From Echinometra lucunter (Eukaryota; Echinodermata; Echinoidea; Camarodonta; Echinometridae): DNA of 64,000 bases. How positions within the stretch are numbered: the stretch's first letter is position 1; the number at the start of each line of letters is the position of its first letter. Position numbers and translations under genes: made by a program. The stretch is from positions 4,002,682-4,066,681 of the forward strand of contig CM057171.1 of assembly GCA_029962745.1 (NCBI GenBank). Direction: 5' to 3'. Positions 23,604-33,484 of the stretch are shown piece after piece. Below the pieces are notes generated by a model, which was given only the letters and a program-made list of their open reading frames with translations, had not been told where the DNA came from and made no database searches.

Positions 23604-23747
23604 GGGCCCGTACGCGTTACTATATTTGTAACTTTTACTATTATAGTAACTTACTGGATTTTGATTGGCTGTTGAGCAACATGACATAATCAACAGCCAA
23701 TCAAAATCCAGTAAGTTACTATTATAGTAAGTTTTATGCAACGGGCC
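23604..23747. mobile_element. Foldback MITE, GGGCCCGT... family
   Basis: The left arm ends AACTTACTGGATTTTGATTG, continuing GCTGTTGA, and is mirrored by the right arm TCAACAGCC, then AATCAAAATCCAGTAAGTT. The termini (GGGCCCGT and ACGGGCC) resemble those of the element at 29639-29792. Confidence 0.8.
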
Positions 23748-25404
23748 GTGGCATCTTTAAATTGGTTGGAAATTGTTTTAGAATATCAAGTTTCAGTTTA
23801 CTTTGAATTGGGTGACAATTTAAAATTCCCTCATCTTTGCTTAAATCAAATAAGAATTATAATATTTTGCATTCCTTAAATTGTCATTGAACCGCAGTAA
23901 TGAATTGTTTTATTTAAAAGAAAAGGATCAATTTGGTATTGATGAATATATTCATGACATTATGTTAATACTTAGATGACGCAATTCATCAGTCTTTACT
24001 TAACATGCTTTTTAAAAGCCAAGGAGGATAAATTGGTACAAATTCAAATTACTTGAATCTTCTTGTATTTCATTTAACTTGAAAGTTTTACGTATATTCT
24101 AATAAATAGAAAGTTTGAGTTAGTAAGACTTATATCGAGTGTATTCATAAGGGGCAACTCTTATGGTCTTAAGTATATTCTACTTGAAAAAAAAAAGAAT
24201 AAATTTTACAGTATAAGAATAAAAAGCAAACTATAAAGGAAAGATAAAGAAGATGACAAAAGGATACAGATAAAGAGTAACGACGAAAGATAGAGGATAG
24301 AATGATAAAGAAAAACAAAATTATGGTATGACTTGAAGATAACGATGAAAAGAGAATAACATAAAGAAGGATAGAATTTAAAAGAGAGGATAATAGAGGA
24401 ATAAAACAAAGAGTAACATAAGTAAAGATAAAAAGAGAAGAATAAAGGATGATGACAAAGGAAAACAAATAATGGTAGGAATTTAAGATGATAGAAGGAT
24501 GAAATTAAGAATAATGTATAAGGAGGGATAGAAAGAGAAGATGATGGGACTTAGTAAAAACAAAGAGTAATGAAAGGAAAGATAGAGAAGGATAGAATAA
24601 TAGAGAAAAAGTAAGTAACGATAAGAAGTGAACTTGATGAGAATAATAATAAAGTAACTTTAAGTGGTCAGGTGTCTGTAAAATAGGATGTCTGTAGACT
24701 CAGACTTCACAGTATTTCTGGTGGGATGACTATTTTCGGAACAGGCGCTATAGTTCCTGTCCTTTTTATTATATAATTATCATACCACAGTGTATTAAAT
24801 TTGAAGTCTAGCAGGAACAGCTAACGTTAGGTCTTTTAGGCCTACATAATGATAAATTAGATCTTTAAGTTAGACTTTGTAAAATTTGATACACGTTCCT
24901 CTTTGCCATTTATAAAGTCAAGATTTATCATTATCATACATGTATATCATTTTATTGTTATTATTATTCTACTTATTATTATCATTATTGTTATTTATTG
25001 TTATTATTATCATCATCGTTTTTACGGTCAACTGATGGCCTCAAATGGAAGAAAGAAATTTTCACATTTTCTTCTTTTTTTTCTATTTTGCTTTTTCCTC
25101 CCCTCTTTATTATTATTATTTTTTTTTTGGGGGGGGGGGGGGGAGGTAAATCGCCTTTTTTGTATTTTCTTAATGTATATTTTGTATTTTATATTATTTA
25201 TCTTGGCAAATTTGAAAATTTTGGGACTTTCTCACAGTCATAGGCATATGGCTATGGGCTAATTGTAAACTCTTAACTCCTCTTGTAATCGATGCTATCA
25301 ATATTATCAGTATTATGCCAATCACCCTCCCCTCCCCATGAGGCGAGATTGAGAGCGAGAAAGAGGAGGGGGGGGGGGATACGTAGGGGTTCGACCTAGG
25401 GGTG
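23748..25404. other. Intergenic, low complexity
   Basis: About 24180-24620 is a strongly purine-biased stretch (AGAGAATAA, AAAGATAGA motifs), giving long Ser/Phe-rich spurious frames on the other strand. About 24950-25020 is an ATT/ATC microsatellite and 25129-25145 a G-run. No gene is supported. Confidence 0.6.
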
Positions 25405-25488
25405 CTTGCAAATGACGGAAACGGAGCACTTCCGGAAATCTGCGCCGTTAGTGCGCATGGTTTACACACCACGAACAAATACAGGTAA
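25405..25488 (+). promoter_or_regulatory. Probable promoter and 5' UTR exon of the 25.7-kb gene
   Basis: A locally GC-richer stretch with ACTTCCGG (ETS/GABPA-type site) and TGCGCATGG (NRF1-like half-site), motifs typical of TATA-less housekeeping promoters. It ends at ATACAG|GTAAAT, a good donor. An 81-nt intron (25489-25569) would close at a C/T-tract followed by CCCCAG, placing the coding start in the next exon. This is inference from motifs only. Confidence 0.45.
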
Positions 25489-25715
25489 ATATCTTTAATT
25501 GCGTTAAATTATCTGCTGTCAAGTCTAATCATTGCATTCCTCCCCCCCCCCCTTTTTTTTCTTCCCCAGATAAGCGCTGTGACACGTCAACGACAGCAAG
25601 ACGGTGGCATCTCCTGTCCTCATATCAACCGATTTATTGCACCACATTATACTCAAGCGATCTTCATTTGATAAAAGCATTAGTACATGTACGTAGGAGA
25701 GTTTTAAACAATGCT

Positions 25716-26570
25716 ATGGCGAGTCCAGAGTATAACATGTTCTTTGATCATGTTGATGAGTCATCGCTGTCAAGCGCCGAGTCAGAATGCTGTTATTCAT
25801 ATTCACGTGACAAAAATAACAATGTCAAAAAAGATCAACAAATTGGAACACATTCATTCCGGATGGAAAGTCACGAAGACCTTGGACCGTCTGTTCCTAT
25901 CCGAGTATCAAAGAATACAGGCCCTAGTAGATACTCTCCTCAATTGTCTCCTCGCTCGGATGCTATGACCAAACCAAGCACAAGCTACAGCCCTATCCTC
26001 CAACCCGACACTCAGCATACTAGCAGTGCTCAAAGGCGTTTGTCTCATTGTGACACTCTGGATGGAGACCAGTTGGATTCCATCGCAAAAGGAATGAGAA
26101 GCAATGAGAGGCTTTCGAAGCAGAAGAAAGGTGTCAGAATCGCAGGACGGAGGCTAGGAAAGGTCAAGGCCAAAAGAAGAAAGAAGGAAAAAAACACCGA
26201 ACCTGGTACAAGTGGAGATCGACGTAAGGCAAGAAAGTCGGATAAATCTACAAGTAGAGATTCGACTAGGGATTCCACTTCCAATAATCAGTTTCCTCAG
26301 CATCAGCATCATCAAGAAAAGAAGCACCGCAAAAGACGTCGAAAGCGCCCTCACCCCCAACCTCCACCTGAGGGTCAGGTTCGTCGCAGCGAGTCCTTGT
26401 ACAAGCTGGCAACTAACCCTTGCCATCTAGACCCGAACATGGAGCATAACAAGACCATTCACACTCAGTTTGGTGGTCATATCACCCAACTTACCGAACC
26501 ACAGCCGAAAATTAGAAGAAGGAGGCGATCGAACCAAGTCAAAGATCCTCAAATGGACTTTGACTTGTGA
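25716..26570 (+). CDS. Stand-alone paralogue of the helicase C-terminal tail
   Basis: The first ATG in frame gives 284 residues beginning MASPEYNMFFDHVDESSLSS. The frame is open back to a likely acceptor at 25569, so a start further upstream is possible. The first half is Ser/Pro-rich; from about residue 125 it is highly basic. Two blocks match the tail of the - strand helicase at 59.5-61 kb: IAKGMRSNERLSKQKKGVRI (helicase IATGMRDNERVSMQQKGKNI, both continuing AGR..GK), and a final block of about 55 residues with LATNP...LD..M.HN.T.H..FG, LTEPQP, basic residues, and RSN.VKD.Q.D close to the stop. No helicase motifs are present. Basic clusters (KKHRKRRRKR) suggest a nuclear or RNA-binding role; that is inference. 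I know of no named domain for these blocks. Confidence 0.75.
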   Translation: MASPEYNMFFDHVDESSLSSAESECCYSYSRDKNNNVKKDQQIGTHSFRMESHEDLGPSVPIRVSKNTGPSRYSPQLSPRSDAMTKPSTSYSPILQPDTQHTSSAQRRLSHCDTLDGDQLDSIAKGMRSNERLSKQKKGVRIAGRRLGKVKAKRRKKEKNTEPGTSGDRRKARKSDKSTSRDSTRDSTSNNQFPQHQHHQEKKHRKRRRKRPHPQPPPEGQVRRSESLYKLATNPCHLDPNMEHNKTIHTQFGGHITQLTEPQPKIRRRRRSNQVKDPQMDFDL

Positions 26571-28200
26571 AAAGATTTTTTATATGTTTTTTTTTTTTTT
26601 GTCTCATACCCCCGTTTTGAAAAATATGTGCCAGTCACTGCCCACTTCATTGGAGTCTTTAAAGTTAATCTCTTCAAACAGTAGTTAGAAAAAATTATGA
26701 CTTGCAACTGTAAATATGTGCTCTTGAGTATCAAACACTTTGATACATGCATCTTGACTACTTAATTTTTTTAATTAACTAATTAGTTTGTTTAATATTA
26801 TTTGATGAACACCGTGATTTTTGTGTTGTTTGTAGTAGATTTGTGTGTGAGGGTGTGTGGGTGTGTGTGTATGTGTTTTACCACAATGCTTGAGCGTTGT
26901 TCCTCGTAGGATTTTTGTTATTCTTTTTATTATTTGTTTGTTTGTTTGTTTGTTTGTTTGTTTGTTTTGTATGGTAATAATCCCAAACCCGTGTAAATGT
27001 CATGTTGATCCATTTTATTCGGTAGAGGGCGTATAAGAGCAGGCTGAATTCTTGAATATCTGGATATGAATATTTTCATGGCGTACATTTTGGCAAAATG
27101 TTTTGTTACAGATATTTTGCAAGTGAATACTCCAGAGTTTTATGATAATTTAGCGTCAAACATGCCAGTTTTTCTATAAGAATTAAAGTAAATAAAATGA
27201 TATATAAAATAATAGAAAAATAAGGAAGTAAAGAAGATGTATCAGTATCATCAAACAGGTAATTTGTTGGTTACTATCATGATCTTTTCGTAAAATTTAT
27301 AAAACTATTACTTTTCGTCTTCCTTTTAACACAGACATTGTTGTACGTACAAAATATAAATATTTTCCTTCAACAAAAATATTGCTTCAGCCGGGAAGGA
27401 GGGAGCGGTACTATTGCTTCTTGCCAACCCTTCTGCTTTTCTTTTCTCCATTTCCTCTAAATTTATTTGTCCTCTTTTCTAATTTGTCCCTTTGCGCATA
27501 ATCACGCCACTATAATGGTGTATCAAAATTCACATTTTCAAAGAAGAATGACTTTCAGCTATCACTTCGCTCATGAAAATCAAAGCAAATACTAATGGTT
27601 GTTTCTTTTTTGATTTTTTTAAAAATTTATTTATTAATTATTTTTGCTTTACGTCTGCTCCTTTTTTCTTGGGGGGGGGGGGGGGGGGGGGGGGGGGAGG
27701 GGGAGGGGGGTCTATCCCTAGTTTTTTCCTCATATTCATCTTCTTGTTTTTTCCTGTCTTTTCCCCCATGCACACAGCAATCAAACCTCTAAGTCTTTCA
27801 GTATTTTTGTATACATATAGAATTTGTTGTTTTTATAAAGGAAGAATGACTTTCGGCAGTTTTGCTCCAGGGTGAATCAAACCAAAGTGTAACGATCGTT
27901 TTGTTGTTGTTGTTGTTCTTATTCTTTAGTTTGCTTTACTTCTGCTTTTCTCGGTTTAACCCCCCCCCCCCCCCATTTCCCTCTATATCTAACTTCTTTC
28001 TTTGCTGCTGCCCCCCCCCCCATGCACATTGTAACCACATCACTTGTCTGTTAATACTGGACATAAAATTGGCTGTTTTCATGAATTCATCTAATGACTT
28101 TCACACGTAATTATACCAACGCATCAAAGTGATCATTGATCCTTCATTCAAAGGAGTTTTAATATCACTTCATTCTATTCGTCACGTTAATGCTCGCGTC
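26571..28200. other. 3' flank of the 25.7-kb gene and intergenic
   Basis: A T-run follows the stop codon. (TTTG)n lies at 26936-26966. ATTAAA and AATAAA near 27182-27196 are possible polyadenylation signals. Long G- and C-runs occur at 27671-27712, 27961-27974 and 28011-28020. No further gene is supported. Confidence 0.5.
26936..26966. repeat. (TTTG)n microsatellite
   Basis: About seven tandem TTTG units. Confidence 0.95.
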
Positions 28201-28261
28201 TTTCGTATAGTCCTTTGGACTTTTTTTTGGACATAAAAGTGAAGGACGGGGTAAGCAGAGA

Positions 28262-28515
28262 ATTATTATTATTATTATCATTTTTTCTGTATTATATGTA
28301 TTATTATTATCATTATTATCATTATCATTATCATTATTTTATTATCATTATCATTATCATTATTATTGTTATTATTGTTATTACTATCATTATTATTATT
28401 ATTATTACTACTATTATTATTATTATTATTATTATTATTATCATTATTATCATTATCATTACTATTATTGTTGTTGTTGCTGTTGTTATTATCGTTATCA
28501 TTACTATTGTTGTTT
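28262..28515. repeat. (ATT/ATC/GTT)n microsatellite, about 250 bp
   Basis: An interrupted trinucleotide array. It produces poly-Ile, poly-Leu and poly-Asn frames on both strands that are not genes. Confidence 0.95.
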
Positions 28516-28874
28516 TTTACCTTGTTTGTAATTATAATCATGCCTTTTCAAAAAAATTATTTTTTCTTTTCTTCATTGCATTTCTTGACGAATGGATTAT
28601 TTCATGATCAGATGATAGACAAATACATGTACATGTCCAATAGATCTTTTCAGGTTCTCACCTAGTCTTATGCAAATGATTGAATTGTTTTCGATTCTTT
28701 TCCCCTTAATTACTAGTCGCTAAATTGATATCTGATCGAGAAAATATCATTATCTAACAAAAGACCAAAAAAAAAAAAAAAGGAAAACGTTAAAAAATAC
28801 AAAGCAATAGGCGATGATAACTTTGCATGTAGTAAGAAGGGGATGGAGAAAGACAGGAAAAGGACAGTCCAGAG

Positions 28875-28914
28875 AGAGAGAGATGAAAGGATCCTGTCTT
28901 GTAGAATGAGAGAG

Positions 28915-28950
<36 letters not shown>

Positions 28951-28959
28951 TGTGTGAGT

Positions 28960-28996
<37 letters not shown>

Positions 28997-29000
28997 GGAG
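28875..29000. repeat. (GA)n microsatellite, first block
   Basis: Interrupted GA repeats that run into G and T homopolymers (29000-29050). Confidence 0.95.
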
Positions 29001-29164
29001 GGAGGGGGTTGGGTGGGGTGGGTTTTTTTTTTTTTTTTGAGGGGGGGGGGTATAAAGAAATGAAACCCGAGCCTGATAGCAAGACCGAGATAGGAAATGT
29101 GTAAGAAGGAAAGAGAGAAGGTATATGAGACAAGGAAAAGGGGGCTATGAGAGACTAGAGACGC

Positions 29165-29250
<86 letters not shown>

Positions 29251-29285
29251 GAGAGAGAGATAGAGAGAGGGGGGGGGGGGGGGAG
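29165..29285. repeat. (GA)n microsatellite, second block
   Basis: GA array ending in a run of about 15 G residues. Confidence 0.95.
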
Positions 29286-29353
29286 AGAAAATAGGTTTTC
29301 TGTCCCTGAACCCGACACCGCTTTTCTTTGTTTTCCCATTCAAGTAAAGCGGA

Positions 29354-29537
29354 TGCGCCGTGGTCCAGTGGTTTAAGGCGCTTGTCTGGAGATGCGAGGG
29401 TTGGGGATTCGATCCCCAGCCCGTACTTATGACCTTTAGCAAGGTATGTTTTAACATCTACATTGCTCTTTTGGCTCTTTTATCGTACATCAATGAACTG
29501 CCAATAAATGTAGGCATAATGTGTTTTTAAAAAAAAG
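29354..29537 (+). mobile_element. tRNA-derived SINE, second copy
   Basis: Same family as 20428-20607: GTGGTTTAAGGCGCTTG, GATTCGATCCCCAG (B box), CTTTAGCAAGGTA, TCTACATTGCTCTT and TTATCGTACATCAATG, ending in a short A-rich tail. The acceptor-stem halves are more degraded than in the first copy. Confidence 0.8.
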
Positions 29538-29638
29538 ATTTCATCCATACATGTATATGATTTTGATTCATGATATGGGATCACAAACATGACGAAAGGA
29601 TGAAGTACGATATCCATTTTTTTTTATCAACCAGTGAA

Positions 29639-29792
29639 CCGTTGCATTAAACTTACCATTAATGGTAACTCTGCCATCAGTGGTAACTACCATGGAAACA
29701 TTGCTCAACAGCTAATCATATTCAAGGTTTCCATAGAAGTTACCATTGATGACAAAGTTACCATCAGTGGTAAGTTTTATGCAACGGGGCCC
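29639..29792. mobile_element. Foldback MITE, ...CCGTTGCAT family
   Basis: Left arm CCGTTGCATTAAACTTACCA and right arm GGTAAGTTTTATGCAACGGG are inverted copies, with internal TTACCATCAGTGGTAA-type repeats. It probably belongs to the same broad group as 23604-23747. Confidence 0.85.
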
Positions 29793-29916
29793 AGAACTTT
29801 ACAAAGATGAAAAGACGATGGTAATCTGAGAAATTTCTGACTGAGTTCCAACCCGGTTCCAGCATTATTTCCCCCGCATCCGAAATCGGAAGTTTTTAGA
29901 AAAGAAGCAGTGTAAC

Positions 29917-30305
29917 CACTGGCGTAAATCCCGGGGGGGGGATGGGGGGGGGGATATATCCCCCCACTTTTTGGAGAGGGGGGGATGGCGTGTACAAATA
30001 TCCCCCCCACTTTTTAAGAAAGAAAATATATTTTAATTAATCCCTTAGTAAAATCTTTGAATATCTGTCATAAACAACCATCATATTTTAGAATTTCTAT
30101 TTGAAAATGCGATTGAAAACAAAAAAGTGGTTATTTTTGGCTCGCTCGCTTCGCTCGCTCGCAAAATAAATATTAAAATGTGTGTAGGGGGGTCTGTGGG
30201 GGTTAGTGAGGGTGTGTGCTTATACTTAAGTGTGAGATCGACAGAAAAAAAATCGTCAAAAAAGTCAATCATCCCCCCACTCCTCAGAGTGGATTTACGC
30301 CGGTG
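29917..30305. mobile_element. hAT-like MITE with 8-bp target duplication
   Basis: Terminal inverted repeats CACTGGCGTAAATCC and, on the other end, CACCGGCGTAAATCC (14 of 15 match). AGTGTAAC is duplicated exactly on both sides (29909-29916 and 30306-30313). An 8-bp target duplication is characteristic of hAT transposases. The interior contains GGCTCGCTCGCTTCGCTCGC and G/C-runs but no transposase frame, so it is non-autonomous. A degraded copy is at 8272-8593. Confidence 0.9.
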
Positions 30306-30313
30306 AGTGTAAC

Positions 30314-30934
30314 CAAAAGCCAAAAGGTAGCAAGGGGCACTACTTACTTGTGGTTTTCCTTGATTGTAAAAGTAGTTTAGAACTTTTTGAGTAAAGACAT
30401 ATTGAAGAGAGAAAAAAAAATTATTGCTGCGGAAAATAAATTGGATTCAGTCAATCAAGTTGCAAAAACATTCACAATGTCATAAAATTTGAATGTTATA
30501 GGCCTAACACTCGAGATTTTTCTCTCCCCTTCCCCTTCTTGCCTGGCCATGCCCAGTGGAGTGGCGTAGCCTTCCTAACTAGTGCGCCGGAGGCGTAGAT
30601 AGGGGGGGGGGGGGAGATGGGGGATGCATTTTTTTGAAGTGGATGTAGGTCCTATATACGTATATAAATATGCACCAATGGGGGAATCATCTCCCCCCCC
30701 CCCACCCCCCCCCCCCCCCCCCAGTACGGTAATGCGGTAGTGACGGGGAAGCAACCGGGGCCGGGGAAGCAAGTCTGCCCCAATTAAATCAGCCAGTCGT
30801 ACAGTTTTGGCCCGACTAATTTCTTTTTTTTATCTATTTTATTCCTCTAGGCCTACTGATTTTTTTTTCGGGGGGGGGGGGGGGGGTAGGGGCTGTTTTC
30901 AAAAGGACAAAGCTTGCTCGCTACACTACACCCC
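30314..30934. other. Intergenic, homopolymer-rich
   Basis: G-runs near 30601 and 30867 and C-runs at 30689-30722; no gene is supported. Confidence 0.5.
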
Positions 30935-31128
30935 TTTTTCCGGGGGGGCAATTTTTAAAAATTTTCGAAGAAGCTCAAAGCGAGGGTGCTTTTGCATTTT
31001 TGAAAGTTAACTTGAAGGATTTGGTGCACATTTTTCGTAGATTTGGTGAAAATTTTCAGTTAAAAAAATATAAGTTTTCAAAATTTCTGGGGGGCAAGTG
31101 CCCCCCCCCCCCGCTGCGTACGGCCATG
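30935..31128. mobile_element. MITE-like element with GGCCGTA end, copy 2
   Basis: Matches 3661-3918 from the TTTTTCCGGG block through AAATTTTCGAAGAAGCTC and GAAGGATTTGGTGCACA to the right terminus GCTGCGTACGGCCATG. The left terminus is missing or unrecognisable. Confidence 0.65.
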
Positions 31129-31869
31129 CACCCCTTGAGGTGTAGCTCGAGTAACCATGATCGTACCCTTTGGATCCCCGAGATATACCTTAGAGGCTTT
31201 ATTAATGCATCTTCCCTGTAAACACGCCTTGATCTTCTGAGTCACTATCGCATCACCCATCTCTCGCTTTTTGTGCAGTAGCTGGTAAAAGAAGACTGGT
31301 AGATGTTCCGTTTGTTGATTCCTTTATAGCGGCTTAGGACACGCTATAAATTACAGTATATATTTCTGGGATCGTAGTCCAATCCAGTTGCGGAAGTACA
31401 GCGGAACATTGCTCACCAACGAACAGTGGGCGTTGAAATCTACACCAATACCAGGTAAAGCAACTTTAGTTTTTCATGTTATTGCGTCACAAACCATTGA
31501 TATGATTACCTTTTATATTCTAAAAGTGATTTGGGATGAAAGGGTCTTCTATTCAGCATATTTGGAACAAATAAAGGAGAAGATATTTGTAGGTGAATAC
31601 TTCCTCATTATGCCGATGTGTATGTGTGGGACTGTAGTGTGAGCTGGTGATGGGGGTTCCAAGATCTATGATGCGGAAATGATGCTCCATAAAGAGTGCG
31701 AGATGATGCTGTGTATCTGATGCATGATGTGAGGAGAGTGATGAGAACTGCTGCAGCATACAGGTGTTTCCCACCTAATCATGTATTCTAGGTCTCTGAC
31801 TCTTCTCCAAAAATTCAAGCTTACTACAGAATGGTGTCTAACGTACCATGCACTTAGATCTATAGATCT

Positions 31870-32003
31870 GGGCTGCGTTTCACGAAACCGTCATAAGTCT
31901 AAGTTCATAGACATCCCATTGAAACGCGTGTTAATTCTACAATACGCGTTTCAGTGGGATGTCCAAGAAGTTAGACTTATGACGGTTTCGTGAAACGCAG
32001 CCC
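31870..32003. mobile_element. 134-bp near-perfect foldback MITE
   Basis: Left arm GGGCTGCGTTTCACGAAACC and right arm GGTTTCGTGAAACGCAGCCC mirror each other exactly; the mirror continues through GTCATAAGTCTAA and a nested ACGCG palindrome at the centre. The termini resemble the other GTTTCAT/GTTTCAC elements in this window. Confidence 0.9.
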
Positions 32004-32059
32004 TAGTCTACATGTAGAGTCTACAAGCTTATCTGAGATAAACTTGTACTCCATCCATA

Positions 32060-32290
32060 CTAGTAGTAGTCATTGTGGGGGAAAAGCTTCAATAGCTTTT
32101 GTGTGTATTCCCAGGCATTTGGGTGAGCTATATGCACATGTGCACTCCTTGCGTCTAGTCTGTCATGTCTGTGCAACCGACCCGATATATTTTTTCGAAT
32201 GGTTCACATTTCTAATATTTAAAAATACTTCCTGTCAGTATTATACTTTGAAACTTCAGACTGGTATTTTTACACTATAGTCCTTATCCC
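32060..32290. repeat. Dispersed repeat, inverted relative to 51625-51800
   Basis: AATATTTAAAAATACTT, TATTATACTTTGAAA, CAGACTGGTA and GTCTGTGCAACCGACC occur here and, reverse-complemented, at 51625-51800. No coding content. Confidence 0.7.
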
Positions 32291-32554
32291 ATTTTCAAGT
32301 AGCAAAATGAGATTTTTTTAAAAGATTCATAACAATGTTAACGAATGCCTTTAAAATTCCATTTTCCAACTCTGAAAAAATTTGTGGCATATTAAGAGTT
32401 GAAAAGTTCTTGAATCAGATAATCCAGCAAATTTAAGAAAATTTAATTTTGCTTAGGGCAATTTTGTTGTCTGTTTTTGACTGCTGCGGCGGTGAATTTT
32501 CGCTACATTCCCACACACGTTTGGCCCTATGAGTGATTACTATCATTACATGTA

Positions 32555-32960
32555 ACTGTTAACCCATAGCAGTACAGAGCTTTCTGGAGGTCTAAATTAA
32601 TCATCTTCAATCCTCAAATTGGCAACAACAATTATTTTTTTCCCACACTTACATAGTTTGAAAAAAATAAATATGGATATAACATGAACCAAAATGAATT
32701 ATGATTGCAAAATTTAATCAGAAATTGCCAATTTGAACACAGAAATAGTGATTATATATTATTCACTGCATTGCCAATTTAAAGAGTTTAATGATTAGTT
32801 ACACTTAAACTGCTCTAATTCGAGAACGCCACATCATACAGCGATGGGAATGGGCTCAAATTTGTCAGTGTATTTTTCTCTTTCTGCTCATGTATGATAT
32901 GTACTGCCCAACATTCTGGACCAACAGATACTGCAAAAGCGTCTCCTAAAGGTGACACTG
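32555..32960. repeat. Dispersed repeat, same orientation as 49338-50075
   Basis: Shares TAACCCATAGCA, TCCTCAAATTGGCA, AGAAATTGCCAATTTG, TAGTGATTATATAT and TTTCTGCTCATGT with 49338-50075, where the copy is interrupted by an insertion at 49477-49818. The two copies bracket the cortactin gene. Confidence 0.75.
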
Positions 32961-33314
32961 TACCTCTATATTAAGTGTGTAATTGTGATGATCATGATGG
33001 TGACACAAGATTTGGAGAATTTAGTTTCTGTTTATTTTATTGTCCTAATCTTTTGATAATAATATATTACATTTTTTCAAGGGAGTTACACATTATTATT
33101 TACCAAGATCTATTTAATCATTTCAATCGGTTGCTCTTTGAATTTTTTGAAGTTTGATTCTAAACAGTTGCATGTATCATTTAAAGTGTGAGAAGCGGAA
33201 GTGCTCTTTAATTCTAAGATTTCTTAGAATAAAGGGTTTAAGATTTCTCTAGATCTATCTTGATACCCTTGAAGTTGGATTGTAGTTGGATTTTATTCCC
33301 CTTTTCTACAACAA

Positions 33315-33315
<1 letters not shown>

Positions 33316-33352
<37 letters not shown>

Positions 33353-33400
33353 CATATGTAGTAAAGACTTGAAGGGGACAGTTCTGAAATCTCATCAAAG
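33316..33400 (+). promoter_or_regulatory. CTTN: (CT)n tract and probable 5' UTR splice acceptor of cortactin
   Basis: About 30 bases of CT repeat are followed by ACATATGTAG|TAAAG, a plausible acceptor at 33361, so the microsatellite would serve as the polypyrimidine tract of a 5' UTR intron. The start codon lies 40 bases further on. The upstream non-coding exon and promoter were not identified. Confidence 0.4.
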
Positions 33401-33484
33401 ATGTGGAGGTCCCAAGTCGGAAGCAGTGCCCAAACTGCTGTAACACAGGATGATGACGATTGGGAAACTGATCCAGATTTTGTG
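33401..33484 (+). CDS. CTTN: Cortactin exon 1 (residues 1-28)
   Basis: Starts [10 protein letters not shown] and ends WETDPDFV before GTGAGT. The MW start and the DDW motif match the family. Phase 0 end. Confidence 0.95.

Noticed and set aside
28215..28607. Long Ile/Leu/Asn-rich open frames on both strands
   Set aside because: Direct products of the ATT/ATC microsatellite; no protein-like composition outside the repeat.
28750..29457. Ser/Leu-rich - strand frames of 64-127 codons
   Set aside because: Generated by GA/CT microsatellites; no conserved content.
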